Below are positions 28,683 through 37,060 of a DNA stretch of 64,000 bases, piece after piece. Within the stretch, counting starts at the first letter, position 1. Each line of letters begins with the position of its first letter. The notes below the pieces were generated by a model. That model saw only the letters and a program-made list of their open reading frames with translations, searched no databases and was not told the origin of the DNA. A program made the translations under genes and the position numbers. The DNA comes from Aquidulcibacter paucihalophilus (GTDB taxonomy: Bacteria; Pseudomonadota; Alphaproteobacteria; Caulobacterales; Caulobacteraceae): positions 1,786,501 to 1,850,500 of the forward strand of contig CP127384.1 of assembly GCA_030285985.1 (NCBI GenBank), written 5' to 3'.

Positions 28683-30290
28683 TTAGTTGGCGGGGAAGGC
28701 GAACGGATCCGTCGGCGACGGCCGGCTGGGAACCGGCATCCGCGGCAGGGGCTCGTCGCTGTTGGCGGCGTTCAGCAGGAAGGCGGCCATGATGACGGCG
28801 GCCTGACGCAGGTCCTCGGCGCGCATGTGGTCATAGCTGTCGATCGAGGTGTGGTGCAGACGGGCACCGTAGTCGAGCGGGTCCTGGATGAACTGGAAGC
28901 CCGGGACACCGACCGTCTGCATATAGACGTGGTCGGTGCTGCCCGAGGTCCGCATCGACACCGTCGTGGCACCCATGGCGTTGAACGGGGCCAGCCACTC
29001 CTGGAAGATCGGGGCGGCGGCGACATTGCCCTCGGCGTTGATGCCGCGGATCTTGCCCGAGCCGTTGTCGAGGTTGAAATAGGCGACCAGATCGCCGTGG
29101 CCCTCGCGCGGCTGGACCGGCCAGCGCTGGCGCCAGGTCCGCCCGTTTGGCAGGGCATCCAGCTGGGCGTCGCCGAGCGGTGCACGCGTGGCCAGATAGC
29201 GGTCGACATAGGCCAGCGAGCCCCACAGCCCCTGCTCTTCCCCGCTCCACAGGGCGAAGCGGATGGTCCGCTTGGGACGCACGCCCAGCGCCTTGAGGAT
29301 GCGCGCGGCCTCCATCACCACGGCGCTGCCGGCGGCGTTGTCGACCGCCCCGTCGGAGGCGACCCAGCTGTCGAGGTGGGCACCCGCCATGACGTATTCG
29401 CCGGACCGGTCCGTCCCGGGGATGTCGGCCAGAATGTTGTAGGCGTTGGTATCTTCCTCGTGGAAACGGACCTCGCTCATCAGTTCGAGCGTCGGCCTCG
29501 CGTCCTCGGTCAGGGCCAGGCGGGCCAGTCGGCGGTAGTCCTCAGCCGCCAGCTCCATGCCCGGCGTCAGCCGCTGGTCGTCCATCCGGTAGCCCGAGCC
29601 GGTGCCGTGCAGCAGGCCGCCGTCGCGCTGGGACATCCGCACCCAGGCCAGGGCCCCCTCCTCCTGCAGGAAGGCGTCCAGCTGTCGGGCGAAGTCCGGG
29701 CCGCGCAGGCTCTCCACCGACGGCGTGGTGATGTTCGGGATATTGTAGGTGTTGGCGTTGCGCAGATCCTCTTCCGTCAGGCGGCGGAAGGGTGCCTCGG
29801 TCGGCTCGGAGCCGGCGTTCGGGCGCGAAACCAGCACCATCTTGCCGGCCAGCTTGCCGCGCCAGCGCGCGAAGTCGGCGGCCGTGGTCATCGGTGCCAC
29901 GATCACCTCGCCGCTGATCACCCCGTTCGTGCCCGGCGTCCAGGCGATCGGGATGGCGCGCAGGTCGAGCGGACGCGGCGCGATCATGCGGGCGCTGGAA
30001 CGGACGATCGACCAGCCGCGGCCGAAGTCAAAGGGATCCGCACGGACGTTGGACAGTCCCCAGTCGCGGAACTGCTGGGCGGTCCATTGCTCTGCCTGGC
30101 GCATCTGGGGCGAATTGGTCATCCGCCCGCCGATGCGGTCGGTCAGATAGGCCGCCGTCCGCATGACCTCGCTGTGGTTCAGACCCTGGTCGATGATGCC
30201 GTTGACGGCGACCCGGTCCACATCCTGTGCGGCGGCCGGGACGGCGGCGAGGAGGGCGAGCGCGGATACGGCGACGAGCAGACGCTTCAT
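28683..30290 (-). CDS. M28-family zinc peptidase, secreted
   Basis: 535-residue exported peptidase. ATG 30290 gives a signal peptide (LLVAVSALALLAAVPAAAQ). A protease-associated-like insert fills residues ~90-280. The di-zinc catalytic domain shows GAHLDSW near 303 (His and catalytic Asp), DGAVDNAAGSAV (bridging Asp), WSGEEQGLWGS (catalytic and metal Glu), FNLDNGSG (Asp), and HTSIDSYDHM near 500 (last His). These are the M28 ligands in order. The role is probably periplasmic or extracellular peptide breakdown. Monocistronic between tsf and the MBL-like gene. Confidence 0.9.
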   Translation of the reverse strand: MKRLLVAVSALALLAAVPAAAQDVDRVAVNGIIDQGLNHSEVMRTAAYLTDRIGGRMTNSPQMRQAEQWTAQQFRDWGLSNVRADPFDFGRGWSIVRSSARMIAPRPLDLRAIPIAWTPGTNGVISGEVIVAPMTTAADFARWRGKLAGKMVLVSRPNAGSEPTEAPFRRLTEEDLRNANTYNIPNITTPSVESLRGPDFARQLDAFLQEEGALAWVRMSQRDGGLLHGTGSGYRMDDQRLTPGMELAAEDYRRLARLALTEDARPTLELMSEVRFHEEDTNAYNILADIPGTDRSGEYVMAGAHLDSWVASDGAVDNAAGSAVVMEAARILKALGVRPKRTIRFALWSGEEQGLWGSLAYVDRYLATRAPLGDAQLDALPNGRTWRQRWPVQPREGHGDLVAYFNLDNGSGKIRGINAEGNVAAAPIFQEWLAPFNAMGATTVSMRTSGSTDHVYMQTVGVPGFQFIQDPLDYGARLHHTSIDSYDHMRAEDLRQAAVIMAAFLLNAANSDEPLPRMPVPSRPSPTDPFAFPAN

Positions 30291-30358
30291 GAACAGACCC
30301 CTTGAATCAATCGACGCGCATTTGACCCGAGACGTCACGAACCGCAAACGGCACAACG

Positions 30359-30389
30359 AAAAAGGGGCCGGCGATTTCCCGCCGGCCCC
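30359..30389 (-). terminator. Rho-independent terminator of rpsB-tsf
   Basis: Perfect stem GGGGCCGGCG / CGCCGGCCCC with a six-base loop, followed on the minus strand by TTTTT, 27 bases after the tsf stop. Confidence 0.85.
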
Positions 30390-30415
30390 TTCATCAGTGA
30401 TTGGTCGAACAGGCC

Positions 30416-31357
30416 TTACTGGCCGCCGGACATCTGGGCGACTTCGGTGGCGAAGTCCGGGCCTTCGACCTTCTCGACGCCTTCGCCGAGGGCGAGGCGG
30501 ACGAAGCCGGCGAGGTGCAGGCCGGGCGCGCCCAGTTCCTTGCCCGCGTCAGCGACCAGCTGTTCGATGGTCACGTCCGGGTTCATGACGAAGGGCTGTT
30601 TGATCAGCACGACGTCCTTCTGGAACTTGTTGATCTGGCCTTCCACGATCTTGGCGATCATGGCTTCCGGCTTGCCTTCTTCCTTGGCCTTTTCGGTCAG
30701 GACCTGACGTTCCTTCTCGATCGCGGCCGGGTCCAGATCGTCCGTGTTCAGCGAAAGCGGAGCCGTGGCCGCCACGTGCATGGCGATCTTGCGGCCCAGT
30801 TCGCGCAGGGCAGCCTTGTCGCCGCCGCCGTGCAGGGCGACCAGCACGCCGATACGGCCGAGGCCCGGCGAGACGGCATTGTGGACGTAGGAGGCGACGA
30901 CGCCTTCATCGACGGACAGACGGGCGGCGCGGCGCAGCTGCATGTTCTCGCCGACGGTGGCGATCAGCTGGGTCACTTCGTCCTGGACCGTCTTGCCGGC
31001 TTCCAGCTCGGCGCCGTGCAGACCCTCGAGCGTGGCGTGCTCGAGACCCAGCTGGGCGAAGGCCTTGGCGGCGTTCTGGAACAGGTCGTTGCGGGCGACG
31101 AAGTCGGTCTCGGCGTTGAACTCGATGGCGGCACCGACTTCACCGGCTCCGACTTCCTTGGAGGCCACGGCGACCAGGCCTTCCGCGGCGACGCGGTCGG
31201 CCTTCTTGGCGGCCTTGGACAGGCCCTTGGCGCGCAGCCAGTCGATCGCGGCGTTGATGTCGCCGTCGGTTTCCTGGAGCGCCTTCTTGCAGTCCATCAT
31301 GCCGACGCCGGACTTGGCGCGCAGTTCCATCACGAGGGCGGCTGTGATCTCGGCCAT
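30416..31357 (-). CDS. tsf: Translation elongation factor Ts
   Basis: 313-residue guanine-nucleotide exchange factor for EF-Tu. The N-terminal UBA-like domain ([20 protein letters not shown]) and the TDFVARND core motif near residue 83 that contacts EF-Tu are present; the dimerisation-type repeats follow, with a conserved ending near [18 protein letters not shown] 31357 has an AGGAG ribosome-binding site. It lies 93 bases after rpsB in the classical rpsB-tsf order; a strong hairpin in that gap may set the ratio of the two proteins. Confidence 0.97.
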   Translation of the reverse strand: MAEITAALVMELRAKSGVGMMDCKKALQETDGDINAAIDWLRAKGLSKAAKKADRVAAEGLVAVASKEVGAGEVGAAIEFNAETDFVARNDLFQNAAKAFAQLGLEHATLEGLHGAELEAGKTVQDEVTQLIATVGENMQLRRAARLSVDEGVVASYVHNAVSPGLGRIGVLVALHGGGDKAALRELGRKIAMHVAATAPLSLNTDDLDPAAIEKERQVLTEKAKEEGKPEAMIAKIVEGQINKFQKDVVLIKQPFVMNPDVTIEQLVADAGKELGAPGLHLAGFVRLALGEGVEKVEGPDFATEVAQMSGGQ

Positions 31358-31388
31358 GGGTAGTCTCCTTGGGTATGCGTATGCGGGA

Positions 31389-31419
31389 ACGGCCGGACCC
31401 GGTTAAGGGGCCCGGCCGT
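31389..31419 (-). promoter_or_regulatory. rpsB-tsf intercistronic hairpin
   Basis: Twelve-pair stem (ACGGCCGGGCCC / GGGTCCGGCCGT, one G-T pair) with loop CTTAACC, about 30 bases after the rpsB stop. There is no T-run, so it looks like a partial attenuator or mRNA-stability element rather than a full terminator. Confidence 0.5.
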
Positions 31420-31450
31420 ATGTTGGTTTCGCCGTCGGGAAGCGGGTCGG

Positions 31451-32371
31451 TTAGACCGCGGCTTCCTCGGTTTCGACGGCGTCGTTGGCTTCCGAGGTCG
31501 CAGCCTGGGCGGCTTCGTCGGCAACGGCCGGCTCGGCGGCGGCGATCATTTCCTCGGCGACGGCTTCAGCCACGGCCGGAGCCACTTCGGCTTCGACCTT
31601 GGCGGCCTTCGGAGCCTTGGCTTCGCGCAGCATCGGCTCGTCCGGGTTCACCGCGGCACCCAGGTCGACACCGGCGGCCGACTGGCCGGCGGCCAGGCCG
31701 TCGAGGACGGCGTCGGCGATCAGGTCGCAGTAGGTCTGGATGGCGCGGGCGGCGTCATCGTTGCCCGGGATCGGATAGGTGATGCCGTCCGGGTCCGAGT
31801 TGGTGTCGAGAATGGCGATGATCGGGATGTTCAGCTTGCGGGCTTCGAGGATCGCGATCGCTTCCTTGTTGGTGTCGATCACGAAGATGATGTCCGGGAT
31901 CGAACCCATGTCCTTGATGCCGCCGAGCGACAGCTCGAGCTTGTCGCGCTCGCGCTGCAGGTTCAGCAGTTCCTTCTTGACCCGGCCTTCGCCGCCCGAC
32001 TCCAGCAGGGCGTCCAGCTCGCGCAGGCGGGCGATCGAGCCCGACACGGTACGCCAGTTGGTCAGGGTGCCGCCGAGCCAGCGGTTGTTCATATAGTACT
32101 GGGCGCAGCGCTTGGCGGCTTCAGCCACCGGATCCGACGCCTGGCGCTTGGTGCCGACGAACAGGACGCGACCGCCCTTGGCGGCAACCTCGCGCACGGC
32201 GACCAGCGCCTGGTGCAGCAGCGGGATCGACTGCGACAGGTCGATGATGTGGATGTTCGAGCGCGAACCGAAGATGTAGCGCTCCATCTTCGGATTCCAC
32301 CGGTGCGTCTGGTGGCCGAAGTGCGCGCCGGCTTCGAGCAGCGAACGCATGGAGAATTCTGGCAGAGCCAT
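31451..32371 (-). CDS. rpsB: 30S ribosomal protein S2
   Basis: 306-residue S2. Core motifs: [19 protein letters not shown] near residue 10, [14 protein letters not shown] near 31, [12 protein letters not shown] near 94, and [19 protein letters not shown] near 155. After residue ~228 there is a long Ala/Glu/Val-rich tail (~75 residues) absent from E. coli S2 but found in Caulobacter relatives. ATG 32371 precedes [12 protein letters not shown], the family start; longer in-frame starts extend into the promoter. tsf follows. Confidence 0.97.
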   Translation of the reverse strand: MALPEFSMRSLLEAGAHFGHQTHRWNPKMERYIFGSRSNIHIIDLSQSIPLLHQALVAVREVAAKGGRVLFVGTKRQASDPVAEAAKRCAQYYMNNRWLGGTLTNWRTVSGSIARLRELDALLESGGEGRVKKELLNLQRERDKLELSLGGIKDMGSIPDIIFVIDTNKEAIAILEARKLNIPIIAILDTNSDPDGITYPIPGNDDAARAIQTYCDLIADAVLDGLAAGQSAAGVDLGAAVNPDEPMLREAKAPKAAKVEAEVAPAVAEAVAEEMIAAAEPAVADEAAQAATSEANDAVETEEAAV

Positions 32372-32488
32372 GGTGAAGTCCTTTATCCGATTGATCCGCC
32401 GCAGACGGGTAAAGGCCATTTGGCCCTCGGAACGGAGCAAACGGGATTTCTCCCCGTCAGCGCCACGCCTGCGTGTGAAGTGGGCGGG

Positions 32489-32517
32489 CTTCTAGGCGCG
32501 TTGGCCGCAAAAGGCAA
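32489..32517 (-). promoter_or_regulatory. rpsB promoter
   Basis: Minus strand TTGCCT, 17-base spacer, TAGAAG, about 118 bases before the rpsB ATG, leaving a 5' leader of roughly 110 bases. It lies just past the hrpB stop (32533). Confidence 0.6.
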
Positions 32518-32532
32518 GCGGCGTCGGCGGGG

Positions 32533-34968
32533 TCACGTCCCGCGCGGCTTGGCCCGGCTGGTCGCCTCCGCCCTGGTCGGGTCCTCGGGCCAGGGATGCC
32601 GGGGATAGCGGCCGCGCATCTCGCTGCGGACCGCGGCCCAGCTCCCGGCCCAGAAACCCGGCAGATCCTTCGTTACCTGCACCGGTCGCCGCGCGGGAGA
32701 CAACAGCGCCAGCGTCAGCGGCACGCGTCCCCCCCCCACCGTCGGATGGCGCGTCGTCCCGAACAGCTCCTGGACCCGGATATCCACCCGCGGACCGCCG
32801 TCGGCGGCGTAGTCGATGGCCGCCGACCCCAGCGGGGTCGCCAGTCGCGCCGGGGCGAGGTCGTCCAGCGCGCGCTGCCGGTCCCATGGGATCCGCGCCC
32901 GCAGCCCTGCCTCCAGCGCAGCGTCATCGATTTTCTCCAGCGCCTGCACCGCATCCAGCAGGGGCCACAGCCAGGTCTCGCGCCCCGCAAGCAAGCCTTC
33001 GTCCGACACGTCCGGCCAGCCGTCCTCAAGCGCAGCTACAAACGCCAGTCGCGCCCTCAGCCCCGCCGCCCGCTCGCCCCAGCGCAGGGCAGACAGGCCC
33101 TCCCGCTCGACCTCGGCCCGCAACGCCGCCGTGATCGCCGCCCGGTCCGGCGTTCCGACGACCTTCTCATCCACCACGATCGCTCCGATGCGGCGGACCC
33201 GGCGCAGCGTCATCCGCCCCGAAGGCTCGCGCACCAGTCGGTCCTCGGCCTCAATCCGGGCCTCCAGCGCCGCCGGATCGACCGGAACCGCCAGCCGGAT
33301 GCGATCCCGCGCATCCCCGCCGCCCAGTTCCGCCACCGCCAGCCAGGACTCGCGCGCCAGACCGTCGGTCGGATCGAGGAAGGCGCCCCGCCCCGACGCC
33401 AGCAGTACCTCGCCCGGCTTGCCCCGCGCCTTTGCCACCCGCTCGGGAAAGGCCTCGGCCAGAAGCGCACCGACGTCGGCCTCGCCCTCAGCGTCCGGCC
33501 TCTGGCCCCCACCGGCCGCTCGCGCCCATCGATCCGCCAGCTTGATGGCGTCCCGTGCCCTTGGCGACCGGTCGCGCTCCAGGCCGCGCAGCCGGTCTCT
33601 CAGATCGACGTCATTCCCGCCCAGTCCCGGCTCGCTCAGTACCGCTGCGATCCGTGCGCCGAGCGCCGCATCGCCCGCATCGCTGGCGGCGGCGACCATA
33701 TGCGCCAGACGCGGCGGCAGGGGGATCCGCGTCATTCGCCGCCCGTGCGCCGTCAGCGCCCCCGCGCCATCCAGCGCGCCGAGCCGGGTCAGGACCTTGC
33801 GCGCCTCGGCGAAGGCGCCCGCGGGCGGTTGGTCCAGCAGGGCCAGTGCCTCGGTCGACCGCGCACCCCACCGCGCCAGATCGAGCGCGAAACCCGTCAG
33901 GTCCGCCTCCAGAATCTCCGGCCGCTGGTGCGGAACCAGTCCCCGCGTCGCCGCCTCGTCCCAGAGCCGGTAACACACGCCCGGCCCGGTACGCCCTGCC
34001 CGGCCCCGCCTCTGCTCGGCGGAGGATCGGCTGACCCGGACCGTCGCCAGCCGGGTCAGGCCGCTGGCCGGCTCGAACCGCGGCACGCGCGACAGGCCGC
34101 CGTCGATGACCACCCGCACCCCGTCGATGGTCAGGCTGGTCTCGGCCACCGAGGTCGCCAGCACCACCTTGCGCCGCCCGGCCGGTGCCGGTTCGATGGC
34201 ACGGTCCTGCGTCTCCCGGTCCAGCGCGCCGTAAAGCGGAACCACGTCCACCGCCGGATCGCGCAGCCGTTCCGCCAGCCGCTGCGCCGTGCGGTGGATT
34301 TCCCCCTGACCCGGCAGGAAGACCAGCAGCGAGCCGCCCTCCTCGCCCAGCGCCTGGATCACGGCCCGCGTCACGGCGTCCTCGATCCGCTCCACCGGAT
34401 TGCGTCCGGAATAGCGCGTCTCGACCGGGAACATCCGCCCCTCGGCCTCGATCACCGGCGCGCCCTCGAGGAGCCGCGCCACACCGCCGATATCCAGCGT
34501 CGCCGACATCACCAGCAGCCGAAGGTCGTCCCGCAGCAGTCCCTGTGTCTCCCGCGCCAGCGCCAGACCGAGGTCGGCGTCCAGCGATCGCTCGTGGAAT
34601 TCGTCGAACAGGACCGCGCCGACCCCCTCCAGGCCCGGATCGTCCAGAATCATCCGCGTGAACACGCCCTCGGTAATCACCTCGATCCGGGTCTTCGGAC
34701 CGATCCGGCTCTGCAGACGCGTGCGATAGCCGACCGTATCGCCGGTCGCCTCGCCCCGCGTGGCCGCCATCCGCTCGGCCGCGGCCCGCGCGGCCAACCT
34801 GCGCGGCTCAAGCACGAGGATCTTTCCGCCGTTCAGCCAGGCCGCATCCAGCAGGGCCAGAGGCACAACCGTGGTCTTGCCGGCTCCGGGCGGCGCGGCA
34901 AGCACAGCGGCATTGCCCGCCGCAAGGGCGGCCTTCAACGGCTCAAGAACAGCGAGGATCGGCAGCAT
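32533..34968 (-). CDS. hrpB: ATP-dependent RNA helicase HrpB
   Basis: 811-residue DEAH/RHA helicase. N-terminal RecA domain with Walker A APPGAGKTTVVPLALL near residue 25, SATLDIGGVARLLEG near 155 and DEFHERSLDADLG near 122; second RecA domain with TSVAETSLTIDGVRVVIDGG and QRRGRAGRTGPGVCYRLW near 325; then HA2-like and the HrpB-specific C-terminal domain ending KDLPGFWAGSWAAVRSEMRG. Family members bind structured RNA; the specific cellular task is poorly known. It is monocistronic and divergent from the APC permease; rpsB follows downstream. Confidence 0.95.
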   Translation of the reverse strand: MLPILAVLEPLKAALAAGNAAVLAAPPGAGKTTVVPLALLDAAWLNGGKILVLEPRRLAARAAAERMAATRGEATGDTVGYRTRLQSRIGPKTRIEVITEGVFTRMILDDPGLEGVGAVLFDEFHERSLDADLGLALARETQGLLRDDLRLLVMSATLDIGGVARLLEGAPVIEAEGRMFPVETRYSGRNPVERIEDAVTRAVIQALGEEGGSLLVFLPGQGEIHRTAQRLAERLRDPAVDVVPLYGALDRETQDRAIEPAPAGRRKVVLATSVAETSLTIDGVRVVIDGGLSRVPRFEPASGLTRLATVRVSRSSAEQRRGRAGRTGPGVCYRLWDEAATRGLVPHQRPEILEADLTGFALDLARWGARSTEALALLDQPPAGAFAEARKVLTRLGALDGAGALTAHGRRMTRIPLPPRLAHMVAAASDAGDAALGARIAAVLSEPGLGGNDVDLRDRLRGLERDRSPRARDAIKLADRWARAAGGGQRPDAEGEADVGALLAEAFPERVAKARGKPGEVLLASGRGAFLDPTDGLARESWLAVAELGGGDARDRIRLAVPVDPAALEARIEAEDRLVREPSGRMTLRRVRRIGAIVVDEKVVGTPDRAAITAALRAEVEREGLSALRWGERAAGLRARLAFVAALEDGWPDVSDEGLLAGRETWLWPLLDAVQALEKIDDAALEAGLRARIPWDRQRALDDLAPARLATPLGSAAIDYAADGGPRVDIRVQELFGTTRHPTVGGGRVPLTLALLSPARRPVQVTKDLPGFWAGSWAAVRSEMRGRYPRHPWPEDPTRAEATSRAKPRGT

Positions 34969-35039
34969 CGACCTAGGCTCTAGACGCTCGGCACCCCTTC
35001 ACGAAAGCGTCGTCCGGTCTTCACCGTTCGGAAACCGCG

Positions 35040-35068
35040 TTGCCAGCGGCCCCATGCGCCGCTAGCGT
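35040..35068 (+). promoter_or_regulatory. Probable promoter of the APC permease gene
   Basis: TTGCCA, 17-base spacer, TAGCGT, ending 57 bases before the ATG at 35126. Confidence 0.5.
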
Positions 35069-35125
35069 CCGCGCCATTGAAGGCGGTCCGGGGAGGACTT
35101 GCCGTGTATCAGGGGGCGAGACTCT

Positions 35126-36790
35126 ATGTCCGCAGAAGGCCTTAGGCCCAAGGGGAACCGCCTGTTCCTCAAGAAATCCGTAGCCCAGATCCAGAAGGAA
35201 GCCGCCAAGAGCGAGCTGAAGCGGTCTCTGGGTCCCATCAACCTGATGAGCCTCGGCATCGGCGCCATCATCGGCGCCGGCATCTTCGTGCTGACCGGCC
35301 AGGTCGCCGCCGCCCATGCGGGCCCGGCGATCATGCTGTCGTTCGTGGTTGCGGGCATCGCCTGCGGTCTCGCCGGCCTCTGCTACGCCGAGCTGGCTTC
35401 GACCATGCCGGTGTCCGGTTCCGCCTACACCTATGCCTACGGCACCCTCGGCGAGGTCTTCGCCTGGATCATGGGCTGGCTGCTGGTGCTGGAATACGGC
35501 GTCGCCGCCTCGACCGTCGCGGTCGGCTGGTCCGGTTATGTCGTCTCCATCCTGCGGGACTTCGGGGTGGCCGATGGCCTGTTCCCGATGATCCAGTACG
35601 CGGGCGGTGAAGGCCCGTCCTGGGCCACGCCGCTGATCCAGGCCGTGACCTCGGACACGGGCGTCGCCAGCTTCCCGCTGACCGGCACCTTCAACCTGGT
35701 CGCCGCCATCGGCATCGCCGCGGTCTGCAGCCTGCTGGTGCTCGGCGTCAGCGAGTCCGCCTCGATCAACAACGTCATCGTGATGATCAAGATCGTGGTG
35801 CTGCTGACCTTCATCGCGGTCGGGATCCAGTACATCAACCCCGAGAACTGGGTGCCCTTCATCCCCGAGAACACGACCGGCAAGTTCGGTGAATACGGGG
35901 CCACCGGCATCCTGCGCGGCGCATCGATCATCTTCTTCGCCTACGTCGGCTTCGAGGCGGTCTCGACCGCTGCGGCCGAGGCCAAGAACCCCTCCAAGGA
36001 TGTCCCCGTCGGCATCCTGGGCGCCCTGATCGTCTGCACGCTCATCTATATGGCCGTCGCCGCCGTCATGACCGGCGTGGTCCCCTACCTCGAGCTGGCC
36101 AGCCCGGCGCCGGTGGCTGTCGCCATCGACCGCATGGGTCTGGAATGGGCCGACACGGCCTTCATCACGCCCGATGGCAGCCCGCTGAACCTGATCAGCT
36201 TCCTGATCAAGGTCGGCGCCATCACCGGCCTGTCCTCGGTCATGCTGGTGCTGTGCTACGGCCAGACGCGGATCTTCTACACCATGGCGCGTGACGGCCT
36301 TCTCCCGAAAGCCTTCGCCGTCATCCATCCGAAGTTCCGCACGCCGTGGATCGGCACCATCCTGCTGGGCATCCTGATCGCCGTCGCAGCGTCCTTCCTG
36401 CCCATCTCGATCCTGGGCGACCTGGTGTCGCTGGGGACGGCCGTGGCCTTCTCGATCGTCTGCCTGAGCGTGATCTTCCTGCGCATCAAGCATCCGGAGA
36501 TGGAGCGTCCGTTCAAGGTGCCCGGCGGCATCTTCACCGCCGTGCTGGGCATCCTGTCCTGCCTGGCGCTGGCCGGCTTCAACTTCTGGCCGATGATCCA
36601 GCACGCCATGGACGGCAACCCGCTGCCGCTCACCATCCTCGGCGCCTATGCCGCGGTCGGCGCGGTGATCTACATCCTCTACGGCTTCTGGCACTCCAAG
36701 CTGGCCAAGGGGATCGACATCACCGAGGACAGCACCATGTCGTCGCCTGCCGAAGCCATGGGCTCCGGCGTGGACAATCAGAAGGACTGA
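35126..36790 (+). CDS. APC-family amino-acid permease
   Basis: 554-residue inner-membrane transporter of the cationic amino-acid transporter (CAT/YfnA) branch. Twelve or more hydrophobic helices; the unwound TM1 motif GIGAIIGAGIFVLTG near residue 50 binds substrate backbone, and FFAYVGFEAVSTAAAEAKNP near 270 is the TM6 family signature. The N-terminal ~35 residues are basic and cytosolic. ATG 35126 has an AGGGGGCG ribosome-binding site. A strong terminator follows. Substrate (basic or small neutral amino acid) cannot be fixed by eye. Confidence 0.92.
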   Translation: MSAEGLRPKGNRLFLKKSVAQIQKEAAKSELKRSLGPINLMSLGIGAIIGAGIFVLTGQVAAAHAGPAIMLSFVVAGIACGLAGLCYAELASTMPVSGSAYTYAYGTLGEVFAWIMGWLLVLEYGVAASTVAVGWSGYVVSILRDFGVADGLFPMIQYAGGEGPSWATPLIQAVTSDTGVASFPLTGTFNLVAAIGIAAVCSLLVLGVSESASINNVIVMIKIVVLLTFIAVGIQYINPENWVPFIPENTTGKFGEYGATGILRGASIIFFAYVGFEAVSTAAAEAKNPSKDVPVGILGALIVCTLIYMAVAAVMTGVVPYLELASPAPVAVAIDRMGLEWADTAFITPDGSPLNLISFLIKVGAITGLSSVMLVLCYGQTRIFYTMARDGLLPKAFAVIHPKFRTPWIGTILLGILIAVAASFLPISILGDLVSLGTAVAFSIVCLSVIFLRIKHPEMERPFKVPGGIFTAVLGILSCLALAGFNFWPMIQHAMDGNPLPLTILGAYAAVGAVIYILYGFWHSKLAKGIDITEDSTMSSPAEAMGSGVDNQKD

Positions 36791-36817
36791 TCCTCGCGAT
36801 CAGCTCCGGAAGATGAA

Positions 36818-36845
36818 AGGCCCGGGAGCAATCCCGGGCCTTTTT
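36818..36845 (+). terminator. Rho-independent terminator of the APC permease gene
   Basis: Stem AGGCCCGGGA / TCCCGGGCCT with GCAA tetraloop followed by TTTTT, 27 bases after the stop codon. Confidence 0.88.
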
Positions 36846-36847
36846 CG

Positions 36848-36876
36848 TTGCCGCCTCGCCCCGCCTCGCCTAGACG
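36848..36876 (+). promoter_or_regulatory. tRNA-Leu promoter
   Basis: TTGCCG, 17-base spacer, TAGACG, placing the start site about eight bases before the mature tRNA. It begins three bases after the T-run of the upstream terminator. Confidence 0.65.
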
Positions 36877-36890
36877 CTGCAGCGGACCTG

Positions 36891-36975
36891 GCGGATGTGG
36901 CGGAACTGGTAGACGCACCAGATTTAGGTTCTGGCGCCGCGAGGCGTGGAGGTTCGAGTCCTCTCATCCGCACCA
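36891..36975 (+). tRNA. tRNA-Leu (UAG)
   Basis: 85-base class II tRNA. Acceptor GCGGATG pairs with CATCCGC, discriminator A and an encoded CCA follow. Anticodon stem CCAGA/TCTGG holds loop TTTAGGT, giving anticodon TAG, which reads CUN leucine codons. The long variable arm (GCGCCGCGAGGCGT region) and GTTCGAGTC T-arm confirm Leu-type class II. Own promoter upstream, own terminator downstream. Confidence 0.96.
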
Positions 36976-36984
36976 TTCATCAAG

Positions 36985-37010
36985 GCCCGTCTGTGCCGGC
37001 GGGCTTTTTT
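36985..37010 (+). terminator. tRNA-Leu terminator
   Basis: Stem GCCCGTC / GGCGGGC (one G-T pair) with a six-base loop followed by TTTTTT, ten bases after the tRNA. Confidence 0.85.
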
Positions 37011-37022
37011 GATGTTCCGACA

Positions 37023-37037
37023 GTTCTTGCTTTGTTC
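37023..37037. promoter_or_regulatory. LexA (SOS) box before the radical SAM gene
   Basis: Perfect GTTC-TTGCTTT-GTTC, matching the alphaproteobacterial LexA motif GTTC-N7-GTTC, 23 bases before the ATG at 37061. The upstream tRNA is insulated by a terminator, so the target must be the radical SAM gene. Confidence 0.7.
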
Positions 37038-37060
37038 TCGTTTCCCGCTACGGTGTGTCC

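Noticed and set aside
32596..34983. 795-codon open frame on the plus strand opposite hrpB
   Set aside because: Antisense shadow rich in Arg, Pro and Gln; hrpB motifs on the other strand are unambiguous.
35021..36694. Minus-strand open frame opposite the APC permease
   Set aside because: Asp/His/Gly-biased antisense frame; the permease motifs on the plus strand are clear.
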